Part shown: positions 1 to 5,633 of the stretch, piece by piece
Layout: every line of letters begins with the position of its first letter
Position numbering within the stretch: position 1 is the stretch's first letter
DNA from: Candidatus Rokuibacteriota bacterium
Lineage (GTDB): Bacteria; Methylomirabilota; Methylomirabilia; Rokubacteriales; CSP1-6
Length of the DNA: 9,140 bases
Assembly: GCA_016177555.1 (NCBI GenBank)
Contig: JACOVB010000279.1
Span: forward strand, 1-9,140
Reading direction: 5' to 3'
Made by a program: the position numbers and the translations under genes
The notes under the pieces: generated by a model
Told to the model about the DNA's origin: nothing
The model's database searches: none
Seen by the model: only the letters and a program-made list of their open reading frames with translations

Positions 1-24
1 ATGGAGGCCGGCGTTGCTCCTTGA
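1..24 (+). CDS. 3' end of an upstream gene, possibly a LivM-type permease (partial)
   Basis: Frame 1 reads seven codons and stops at a TGA at 22-24, overlapping the start of the livG-like gene at 14 by 11 bp. Overlapping ends are the rule in this operon, and HAAT-family ABC operons usually place the LivM permease, or a LivM domain, directly before LivG. That makes a permease C-terminus a reasonable guess. Seven residues show no family signal, so identity rests on context alone. The ATG at 1-3 is probably an internal methionine codon rather than a start. Confidence 0.3.
   Translation: MEAGVAP
3..7 (+). promoter_or_regulatory. Shine-Dalgarno site supporting the TTG start of the LivG-like gene
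   Basis: GGAGG lies six bases before a TTG at 14-16, an ideal spacing. The reading frame is open back to the window edge, so without this site the start would be undecided. The site lies inside the last codons of the upstream gene, which fits translational coupling. Confidence 0.55.
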
Positions 25-787
25 CATCAGGCACGTCACGCGGGGGTTCGGAGGGCTCGTGGCTGTCTCCGACCTCTCCATGGTGGTGACGCCGGGCGCG
101 ATCCACGGCCTGATCGGCCCCAACGGCGCGGGCAAGAGCACGGTCTTCAACCTGATCTCGGGCGTCCTCTCGCTCTCCGCCGGCGAGATCTTCTTCAAGG
201 GGGAGCGGATCTCGGGGCTGAGGCCGTCCGAGATCTGCCGGCGGGGAGTGGCGCGCACGTTCCAGGCGACCACGCTCTTTCGGGAATTCACGGTGCTCCA
301 GAATCTCCTCGTCGCGGCCCACCTGCGGGCGGCGGACGGGCTCGCGCCGGCGCTGTTTGCCTCACCCGCGTACCGGCGGAAGGAGCGCGAGGCGCTGGCC
401 AGCGCGCGGGAGAACCTGACCTCCCTCGGCCTCGGCGGGACCGCCCAGGCGGGGCGCTCGGTGGAGAAGCTGCCGCACCGGGACCAGAAGGCCCTCAGCA
501 TCGCCATGGCGCTCGCCACGGGCGCGGAGCTGGTGCTTCTGGACGAGCCCCTGGCCGGCCTCACCGCCCGGGAGCGGGAGGAGACGCTGGGCGCGCTGCG
601 GCGTCTTCGGGATCGGGGGCTCACGATCCTCCTGGTGGAGCACGACATGAAAGCGGTGATGGGGCTCTGCGACGTCGTCACGGTTCTCGACCACGGTGTC
701 CGGATCGCGGAGGGCACGCCCCGGGAGATCCAGGAGAATCCGGCCGTGATCGAGGCGTATCTGGGGGCGGAGGACGCGCGTGCTTGA
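14..787 (+). CDS. livG: HAAT-family ABC transporter ATP-binding protein, LivG-like
   Basis: This is one of two cytoplasmic ATPases that power a branched-chain amino acid/amide-type importer, as a heterodimer with the LivF-like product. The 257-residue protein has a Walker A GPNGAGKST at 35-43, Q-loop Gln84, Walker B with the LLDEP stretch ending near residue 179 (catalytic Glu178), a D-loop at about 181-183, and the H-loop VEHDM with His210. The C-terminus, EAYLGAE, is typical of LivG. The ABC signature is unusual: at 153-158 it reads LPHRDQ, where E. coli LivG has LAYGQQ, so the conserved glycine is arginine (Arg156). The TTG start at 14 is chosen for its GGAGG. The gene overlaps livF by 8 bp. 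The transported substrate cannot be told from the ATPase, and the binding protein and permeases lie outside the window. Confidence 0.93.
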   Translation: MLLDIRHVTRGFGGLVAVSDLSMVVTPGAIHGLIGPNGAGKSTVFNLISGVLSLSAGEIFFKGERISGLRPSEICRRGVARTFQATTLFREFTVLQNLLVAAHLRAADGLAPALFASPAYRRKEREALASARENLTSLGLGGTAQAGRSVEKLPHRDQKALSIAMALATGAELVLLDEPLAGLTAREREETLGALRRLRDRGLTILLVEHDMKAVMGLCDVVTVLDHGVRIAEGTPREIQENPAVIEAYLGAEDARA

Positions 788-1487
788 GGTGACGGACCTG
801 CGCGTCCGGTACGGCAACGTCGTGGCCGTGGCCGGCGTGTCGCTCTCGGTGGCCGACGGCGAGATCGTGGCGGTTATCGGTCCCAACGGAGCCGGGAAGA
901 CCTCCACGCTCCGCGCCATCTCGGGGCTGGTGCGCCCGTCGGCCGGGCGGATCAGCTTCAACGGCACCGACATCGCCGGCTGGAAGGCCCACCGGATCGT
1001 GGCGCTGGGACTGAGCCATGCCCCTGAGGGGCGGCGGCTCTTCCCGCAGATGACCGTGCTCGAGAACCTCAAGATGGGCGCCTATCTCCGGGGGAACGGC
1101 GCTGCTCTGGAGCGCACGCTCCAGGAGGTCGTGGCCCGCTTCCCGCGACTCGCGGAGCGCCGCCGCCAGCGGGCGGGGACGCTCTCGGGGGGCGAACAGC
1201 AGATGCTGGCCATCGGCCGCGCCCTCATGGCGGAGCCCCGGATGCTGATCCTGGACGAGCCGTCCTTCGGCCTGGCGCCGATGGTGGTGACGGAGATCGG
1301 GCGAGTCATCCAGGCGATCAACCGCGCGCGGAAGGTGGCGGTCCTCCTGGTGGAGCAGAACGCGCGGATGGCGCTCTCGATCTCCGCCCGCACCTACGTG
1401 ATGGAAACCGGCACGATCGTGCTCGAGGGCCTCTCCGCGAGCCTGCGCGAGAGCCCGCACGTCAAGGCGGCGTACCTCGGAGGATGA
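780..1487 (+). CDS. livF: HAAT-family ABC transporter ATP-binding protein, LivF-like
   Basis: This is the second ATPase of the Liv-type importer, 235 residues, against 237 in E. coli LivF. Walker A GPNGAGKTS is at 34-42, the signature LSGGEQ at 135-140, and Walker B ILDEPS ends at 162 with catalytic Glu160. Two family-typical variations are visible. The Q-loop position is the APEGRR motif (81-86) with Glu in place of Gln, and the H-loop is VEQNA (191-195) with Gln193 in place of His. It ends in AYLGG like E. coli LivF. The start is GTG at 780, six bases after GGAGG (769-773), inside the end of livG. Its stop at 1485-1487 overlaps the first in-frame ATGs of the next gene, so it is almost certainly cotranscribed with the downstream enzymes. 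Confidence 0.94.
   Translation: MLEVTDLRVRYGNVVAVAGVSLSVADGEIVAVIGPNGAGKTSTLRAISGLVRPSAGRISFNGTDIAGWKAHRIVALGLSHAPEGRRLFPQMTVLENLKMGAYLRGNGAALERTLQEVVARFPRLAERRRQRAGTLSGGEQQMLAIGRALMAEPRMLILDEPSFGLAPMVVTEIGRVIQAINRARKVAVLLVEQNARMALSISARTYVMETGTIVLEGLSASLRESPHVKAAYLGG
1479..1484 (+). promoter_or_regulatory. Shine-Dalgarno site that decides the oxidoreductase start
   Basis: GGAGGA lies eight bases before the ATG at 1493. Two earlier in-frame ATGs, at 1484 and 1487, lie on or only two bases past this site, too close for normal initiation. I therefore prefer 1493, which shortens the protein by three residues. The site lies in the last codons of livF. Confidence 0.5.
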
Positions 1488-1492
1488 TGGCC

Positions 1493-2440
1493 ATGGCCCC
1501 TCTCCGGTTCGGGCTCGTGCTGGGCGCCTTCTCGGACGAAATTCCCGGCCAGAAGGAGCTCGGCGACTTCGCGCGGAGGGCGGAAGCCGTCGGGTTCGAC
1601 TCCGTCCAGGTCGGGGACCACGTCCAGTGGCGCGCCCCGATCCTGGAGTCGACCACGGTGATGGCCACCTTCGCCGCCGTGACCGACCGCATCAAGATCG
1701 CCAGCGACATCATCATCTTGCCGCTGCGGGATCCGGTGCTCATGGCGAAGACGATGGCCAGCCTGGACGTGGTATCGGGCGGGCGCATGATCTTCGGGGT
1801 CGGCGTCGGGGGGGACTACCCCCTGGAATTCGCGGCGATGCGGATCCCGGTGGGGGAGCGCGGTGCCCGGGCCAACGAGAGCCTGGACATCATCAAGGGG
1901 CTCTGGGCGAACGAGCGCTTCAGCTACGAGGGCAGGCACTTCAGCATCCGCGACGTGGAGATCTTGCCGCGGCCGATCCAGCCCTCCCTCCCCATCTGGG
2001 TTGGCGGGTCGTCGGACGCGGCGCTGCGCCGGGCCGCCCGGTATGGCGACGGCTGGATTCCCGCCTTCTCCAGCGCCAGCAAGTTCGCGCGCCTGTCATC
2101 GGACCTCCGCCGTCTCCTGCAGGAGGGGGGGAGGACGGCGGAGGCGTTCACCTTCGGGGTGTACCTGTTCGCCAACGTGGACCCGGACCCCGGGCGGGCG
2201 CTCGAGGCCGCCGCGGAATACATCGAGCGTGTGTACCAGCTCGACGGGGTGCGGACCATGGAGCGCTCCGGCGTGACGGGACCGCCGGAGGATTGCGCGG
2301 GGCGGATCATCCCCTACGTGGAGGCGGGAGCGGATCACGTCGTCCTGGCGCCGATGTCCAGCTCCCGCGATTGGCCGCGCCAGATCGACGGCTACGCGGA
2401 GGTCATCGAGCACGTCCGGCGGCGGGCAGGAGGCCGGTGA
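1493..2440 (+). CDS. LLM-class (luciferase-like) flavin/F420-dependent oxidoreductase
   Basis: This is a 315-residue bacterial luciferase-like TIM-barrel protein, a family using FMN or coenzyme F420 for monooxygenation or hydride transfer. Visible family hallmarks are the early strand with VGDH at 40-43, SGGR at 95-98 followed by GVGVGG at 102-107, an ERG-AR-NE stretch near 122-129, YEGRHF at 145-150, PRP at 159-161, WVGG at 169-172, GDGW at 185-188, a TGPPE helix start near 262, and GADHVVL at 279-285. The length and motif order match the F420-dependent LLM group (Mer/glucose-6-phosphate dehydrogenase type). Cofactor and substrate cannot be fixed from sequence; no partner flavin reductase is nearby, which slightly favours F420. 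ATGs at 1484 and 1487 are alternative starts. The stop (2438-2440) overlaps the next ATG by one base. Its place in a CoA-ligase operon suggests it oxidises or reduces the imported substrate or an intermediate. Confidence 0.9.
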   Translation: MAPLRFGLVLGAFSDEIPGQKELGDFARRAEAVGFDSVQVGDHVQWRAPILESTTVMATFAAVTDRIKIASDIIILPLRDPVLMAKTMASLDVVSGGRMIFGVGVGGDYPLEFAAMRIPVGERGARANESLDIIKGLWANERFSYEGRHFSIRDVEILPRPIQPSLPIWVGGSSDAALRRAARYGDGWIPAFSSASKFARLSSDLRRLLQEGGRTAEAFTFGVYLFANVDPDPGRALEAAAEYIERVYQLDGVRTMERSGVTGPPEDCAGRIIPYVEAGADHVVLAPMSSSRDWPRQIDGYAEVIEHVRRRAGGR

Positions 2441-3270
2441 TGGGCGACGAGACGATCCTGGTCGAGAGCGCGGGGGCCATCCGCCGGATCCGCATGAACC
2501 GGCCGGAAAAGCTGAATGCGCAGAATCCCGCGCTGATCAACGCGATGGACGCGGCGTTCGCGGCGGCGGCGGCCGATCCCGGCGTCCGTGTCATCATCCT
2601 CTCCGGGGAGGGGCGCGCCTTTTCCGCCGGCCACGATCTGGAGTACCCGGGCTTCGACCGGCGCGGCTACACCTACCAGACGCGGCTCGACATGGAGCGG
2701 GAGACCTTCATCGAGAAGATGCTCAGGATCCGGAATCTCCCGAAGCCCACCATCGCGCAGGTCCACGGGCATTGCGTGGCGGCCGGACTGATGCTGGCGT
2801 GCATGTGCGACCTGATCGTCTGCGACGAGACCGCGCGGTTCTCGAACCCCGTGCTCCAGATGGCGCTGGCCGGCGTCCAGCTCCTGGTGGAGCCGTGGGA
2901 GATCGGGGCCCGGAAGGCCAAGGAGCTCCTCTGGACGGCGGAGGCGCTGACGGCCGAGGACGCCCAGCGGCTGGGGCTCGTCAACCGCGTGGTCCCGAGC
3001 GACAGGCTGGAGGAGGAGGTGACGGCGCTCGCCCTCCGGATCGCCGCGCTGCCGGCCTTCGCCGTCCGCGCCGTGAAGAAGACCATCAACGACACGCAGG
3101 ACTTCATGGGGCAGGGGCGGGCGTGGGAGCACCACTTCCTCCTCCACGTGGCCGCCAAGCGGAGCGAAGAGTATGGCCAGTGGTGGGACGCGGTCGAGCG
3201 GGAGGGTGGAGGATTCAAGCCCGGAGGGCTCGCGGCGACGCTGCGGAAGCGCCGGGCGGACTCGGCGTGA
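2440..3270 (+). CDS. Enoyl-CoA hydratase/isomerase (crotonase) superfamily protein with an atypical active site
   Basis: This is a 276-residue cytoplasmic crotonase-fold protein acting on an acyl-CoA thioester. The first oxyanion-hole region is FSAGHDL at 61-67; the second is at 110-120, where HGHCVAAGL replaces the usual G-GGG. Aligned with rat mitochondrial enoyl-CoA hydratase through the following C-D (Cys123-Asp124), the catalytic Glu144 falls on Met118 and Glu164 on Val138 (in FSNPV). Both acid/base residues are therefore absent, so ordinary hydratase chemistry is doubtful. The later segment PWEIG-RKAKELL (152-164) is, as I recall it, typical of an actinobacterial-type EchA subgroup annotated only as enoyl-CoA hydratase. 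Isomerase, hydrolase, decarboxylase or substrate-assisted hydratase roles are possible. The ATG at 2440 has AGGAGG six bases upstream (2428-2433); a GTG at 2437 is in frame but closer. The stop overlaps the next gene's GTG by 4 bp. Confidence 0.9.
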   Translation: MGDETILVESAGAIRRIRMNRPEKLNAQNPALINAMDAAFAAAAADPGVRVIILSGEGRAFSAGHDLEYPGFDRRGYTYQTRLDMERETFIEKMLRIRNLPKPTIAQVHGHCVAAGLMLACMCDLIVCDETARFSNPVLQMALAGVQLLVEPWEIGARKAKELLWTAEALTAEDAQRLGLVNRVVPSDRLEEEVTALALRIAALPAFAVRAVKKTINDTQDFMGQGRAWEHHFLLHVAAKRSEEYGQWWDAVEREGGGFKPGGLAATLRKRRADSA

Positions 3271-3797
3271 GGCCGGACGGTGTCTTCCCCTACGGCCGTC
3301 ACCGGCCCCGGATCCACTCCACCGCGTTCGTCACGCCGGGGACCTACATCATCGGCCGCGTGACGATCAAGCGGGACGCCAGCGTCTGGTTCGGGGCCGT
3401 CCTGCGCGGCGACGCCCAGCCCATCGTCATCGGCGAGGGCAGCCTCGTCGAGGACAACGTGGTGGTGCACGGGCGGGTCGTCGTCGGCCGGCGGTGCGTC
3501 ATCGGCCACGGGGTGATCCTGCACGGGTGCTCCGTGGCGGCGGGAGCGGTGATCGGGGCCAATGCCGTGGTCTTCGACGGCGCCCGGATCGGGGCCGGCG
3601 CCCTGGTCGCCGCTGGGTCGGTGGTGTACCCGAAGACGCGGGTGCCGCCGCGCACGGTGTTCAGGAACTCGGCCGGCGGGAACCATCCCGTGCTGGAGGC
3701 GATCGGCAACCGGCTCAGGCGATGGGACGGGGCGGCGTACCGGCGACTCATCCGGACCTACCGGAAGACGGAGGCGGCGGGGAGGCGACAGCGATGA
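3267..3797 (+). CDS. Gamma-carbonic-anhydrase-like left-handed beta-helix protein (CaiE/PaaY/YrdA type)
   Basis: This 176-residue protein is built of hexapeptide repeats that form a left-handed beta-helix trimer. The family signature is clear: VWFGAVLRGD at 40-49 with Arg47 and Asp49, EDNVVVH at 62-68, and IGHGVILHG at 79-87. His68, His81 and His86 match the three metal-binding histidines of gamma carbonic anhydrases (81, 117 and 122 in Methanosarcina Cam), including the five-residue gap between the last two. The position equivalent to Cam Gln75 is Glu62. A basic C-terminal helix follows the barrel. Relatives include true carbonic anhydrases, the thioesterase PaaY and the carnitine-operon protein CaiE. 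Lying between a crotonase and a CoA ligase, a CaiE/PaaY-like role in CoA-thioester metabolism is more likely than CO2 hydration. The start is GTG at 3267, overlapping the previous stop; no strong Shine-Dalgarno is visible, so it probably relies on coupling. Confidence 0.88.
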   Translation: MRPDGVFPYGRHRPRIHSTAFVTPGTYIIGRVTIKRDASVWFGAVLRGDAQPIVIGEGSLVEDNVVVHGRVVVGRRCVIGHGVILHGCSVAAGAVIGANAVVFDGARIGAGALVAAGSVVYPKTRVPPRTVFRNSAGGNHPVLEAIGNRLRRWDGAAYRRLIRTYRKTEAAGRRQR

Positions 3798-5422
3798 GCT
3801 TTCAGACGCGTCTGAGCAAGGCGCTGATCGAGCGGTACACGCGCGCCGGCCACTGGGGGAGCGAGACCTTCTCCCAGATCCTGGCGCGGCAGGCGGCGGC
3901 CCACCCGGAGCGCGAGGTGCTGGTGGACGGGCGCCACCGCGTCACGTACGGCGAGCTCAAGGCCCGCGTCGACCGGGTCGCCGCCAAGCTGGGGGCGCTG
4001 GGCATCGGCCGGGGCGACGTGGTGACGATCCAGCTCCCCAACTGCGTCGAGTTCGCCTATGTCTTCTTCGCCCTCGAGCGCCTGGGGGCGGTCGCCAACC
4101 AGATCGGCCCGGATTTCCGGAGCCGCGAAGTGGAGTACATCAACCGTTTCTCCGAAAGCCGCGCCTTCGTCTGCCCGGCCGCCTTCAAGGGCTTCGACTA
4201 CGTCGGGATGATCGAGGAGCTCAGGCCGAAGCTGCCGGCTCTCAAGACGGTCTGCGTCCTCGGCGGCCGGGGGGACGGCACCGTCTCCCTGGACGACATC
4301 GTGTACGGCGACGATCCGGTCTCGCTGCGGGCCGAGCCCCTGGGGGCCGACGACGTGATGCGGATGGCGTTCACCTCCGGCACCACCGGAAACCCCAAGG
4401 GCGTGATCCACAGCCACAACACGACCCTGTCCGCCTGCCGGAACCTGAACCGCGACATGGACGTGAGCGAGCGGGACGTCTTCCTGATCTACCTGCCGCT
4501 CGGGCTCAACTGGGGGTATCTCACGCTCGTCCAGGCGGTGCTGGCGGGCGCCCGCGCCGTCCTCCTGGACCAGTTCAGCGGCCGCGCGGCGCTGGAGCTG
4601 ATCGACAGGGAGCGGGTGACCTTCATCCCCACCGCCCCGGCGTCCATCATCGCGATGCTGAACGAGCCCGATTTCGGGCGCTTCACCCTGTCGTCGCTCC
4701 GGGTGGTCATCACCGGGGGCGCCGCCTGCCCCGTCGAGACCATCCGGGAGTTCCGCGCGCGGATGCGCGGGCACCTGATCGAACTCTACGGCATGCTGGA
4801 GACCGGCTTCCACACCTACACGCGCTTCTCGGACGATCCCGAGGCGGTGACGGGGACGGTGGGGAAGCCCTCCTCGGGCCTGGGGCTCCGGCTCATCGAC
4901 GAGCACGGGCGGGACGTGCCGCCGGGAGCGGCAGGGGAGATCGCGGCCGACGGCCCGTCGGTACACCTGGGCTACCACAAGAACCCCACGGCGAACGCCG
5001 AGCTCTTCACAGCGGATGGCTGGTTCCGCACGGGCGACCTGGGCCAGTTCGACCAGGCCGGCAACCTCAAGATCGTCGGCAGGCTCAAGGAGATGATCAA
5101 CCGCGGCGGGAAGAAGTTCTTCCCGCGCGAGATCGAGGAGATCCTCTACACGCACCCCAAGATCCTGCACGCGGCCATCGTCGGCGTCCCCGATCCGCGC
5201 CTGGGGGAGCGGAACTGCCTCTGCGTCATCCCGCGGCCCGGTGAGCGCATCTCGCTGGAGGAGATCGTGGCGTTCCTGAAGGACGGGGTCGCCACGTACA
5301 AGCTCCCGGAGATGGTCGAGGTCTTCGAGGAGCTGCCGTTCACACCGACCGGGAAGATCCAGCGTCATGTGCTCGCCAGCCAGGTCCTCGAGCGACGGCG
5401 GCAAGTCGACGCCGGCGGTTGA
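3794..5422 (+). CDS. AMP-forming acyl-CoA synthetase (class I adenylate-forming enzyme)
   Basis: This is a 542-residue ANL-superfamily ligase that activates a carboxylic acid to its acyl-AMP and then acyl-CoA in the cytoplasm. The full motif set is present: P-loop TSGTTGNPKG at 194-203, A5 motif YGMLE at 332-336, A7 TGD at 413-415, hinge GRLKE at 429-433, and the catalytic A10 lysine, Lys521, in PTGKIQR. The length is usual for medium-chain, cyclohexanecarboxylate, benzoate or carnitine-CoA ligases. The substrate pocket cannot be read reliably; the CaiC/AliA/FadK-type group is my best guess. It starts with an ATGA overlap on the gamma-CA-like gene and is the last gene of the operon, followed by 211 bp of non-coding DNA. 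With the upstream importer, crotonase and oxidoreductase it suggests import and CoA-dependent breakdown of an organic acid. Confidence 0.93.
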   Translation: MSFQTRLSKALIERYTRAGHWGSETFSQILARQAAAHPEREVLVDGRHRVTYGELKARVDRVAAKLGALGIGRGDVVTIQLPNCVEFAYVFFALERLGAVANQIGPDFRSREVEYINRFSESRAFVCPAAFKGFDYVGMIEELRPKLPALKTVCVLGGRGDGTVSLDDIVYGDDPVSLRAEPLGADDVMRMAFTSGTTGNPKGVIHSHNTTLSACRNLNRDMDVSERDVFLIYLPLGLNWGYLTLVQAVLAGARAVLLDQFSGRAALELIDRERVTFIPTAPASIIAMLNEPDFGRFTLSSLRVVITGGAACPVETIREFRARMRGHLIELYGMLETGFHTYTRFSDDPEAVTGTVGKPSSGLGLRLIDEHGRDVPPGAAGEIAADGPSVHLGYHKNPTANAELFTADGWFRTGDLGQFDQAGNLKIVGRLKEMINRGGKKFFPREIEEILYTHPKILHAAIVGVPDPRLGERNCLCVIPRPGERISLEEIVAFLKDGVATYKLPEMVEVFEELPFTPTGKIQRHVLASQVLERRRQVDAGG

Positions 5423-5435
5423 CGGATCCAGGCGG

Positions 5436-5465
5436 CCTCCGGGCAAGTCCATCTGAGCCTGGAGG
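5436..5465 (+). repeat. Inverted repeat 1 after the ligase gene (9-bp stem, 12-base loop)
   Basis: CCTCCGGGC (5436-5444) pairs with GCCTGGAGG (5457-5465), giving nine pairs including one G-U. It starts 13 bases after the ligase stop codon, where a 3'-end structure would be expected. No T-run follows, so it is not a standard intrinsic terminator; it could stabilise the mRNA 3' end or lie near a Rho-dependent stop. Confidence 0.45.
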
Positions 5466-5500
5466 GAAGGGGCGACCGCTTCTCGATGGCCTCGGGCCCT

Positions 5501-5536
5501 GCGCCGGGCGGGGTCGTGGCGACCCGGCCTCGGCGC
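5501..5536 (+). repeat. Inverted repeat 2, interrupted stem-loop
   Basis: The inner stem is GGGTCG (5511-5516) with CGACCC (5520-5525) around a three-base TGG loop. The outer stem is GCGCCG (5501-5506) with CGGCGC (5531-5536). A GGC/GCC segment between them pairs with one bulge and one mismatch. Again no T-tract follows. In DNA this rich in G and C, some pairing is expected by chance, but the inner and outer stems together are better than background. Confidence 0.4.
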
Positions 5537-5545
5537 CCTCCAGCG

Positions 5546-5583
5546 CCGCCCCGTGCCGGCAGCGCGCTGCCGGGGCGGGGTGG
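5546..5583 (+). terminator. 38-bp near-perfect inverted repeat 3; possible transcription boundary, no T-tract
   Basis: The core CCGGCAGCGCGCTGCCGG (5556-5573) is a perfect 18-bp palindrome. The symmetry continues to 5546 and 5583 with only one mismatch (5555/5574) and two G-T pairs (5554/5575, 5548/5581), so 16 of 19 positions per arm are Watson-Crick. As RNA it would fold into a very stable hairpin. It ends 15 bp before the -35-like box of the regulator promoter, which suits insulation of the two operons. It lacks a T-run on either strand, so calling it a terminator is an inference; it could instead be a protein-binding palindrome. Confidence 0.4.
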
Positions 5584-5598
5584 GGTGGAAGAATTCGG

Positions 5599-5626
5599 TT
5601 GCACAATGTCCGGACATGCGTATATT
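5599..5626 (+). promoter_or_regulatory. Predicted sigma70-type promoter of the GntR operon
   Basis: A TTGCAC box (5599-5604, three of six matches to TTGACA) and a TATATT box (5621-5626, five of six matches to TATAAT) are separated by 16 bp. They sit in a short AT-rich island that stands out from the surrounding GC-rich DNA. A start seven or eight bases after the -10 box would fall at 5633-5634, on the ATG of the regulator, which implies a leaderless transcript. The weak -35 match leaves doubt. Confidence 0.5.
5606..5617. promoter_or_regulatory. Perfect 12-bp palindrome, likely GntR operator
   Basis: ATGTCCGGACAT is a perfect palindrome. It has the GT-N4-AC core expected of GntR-family operators, including the HutC subgroup, and lies entirely within the 16-bp spacer between the -35-like and -10-like boxes. 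A repressor bound there would block RNA polymerase. Because the next gene encodes a GntR/HutC-type protein, autoregulation is the natural reading. I noticed no second exact copy elsewhere in the window. Confidence 0.55.
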
Positions 5627-5633
5627 CGCACTG

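Noticed and set aside
1627..2439. Possible long N-terminal extension of the crotonase gene across the oxidoreductase gene
   Set aside because: The frame is open but codes for Arg/Gly/His-rich nonsense overlapping a clear LLM gene. The ATG at 2440 has an ideal Shine-Dalgarno and begins a normal crotonase N-terminus.
3173..3793. Possible N-terminal extension of the acyl-CoA ligase across the gamma-CA-like gene
   Set aside because: The extension is low-complexity and overlaps the well-defined hexapeptide protein. The ATG at 3794 gives a standard ligase length.
3758..5617. 619-codon open frame on the minus strand opposite the acyl-CoA ligase
   Set aside because: Its product is rich in Arg, Pro, Ala and His with no recognisable domain, and the plus strand here encodes an ANL ligase with all its motifs. 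Long antisense frames are expected at this GC content.
5553..5633. Earlier in-frame starts for the GntR gene, including the ATG at 5616
   Set aside because: They would translate through the inverted repeat, palindrome and -10 box, add residues outside the GntR domain, and have no Shine-Dalgarno. The 5616 start remains a possible alternative.
5423..5633. Riboswitch, T-box or small-RNA gene in the intergenic gap
   Set aside because: Hairpins are present, but no recognisable conserved riboswitch core or T-box sequence is visible, and the predicted transcription start lies downstream of them.
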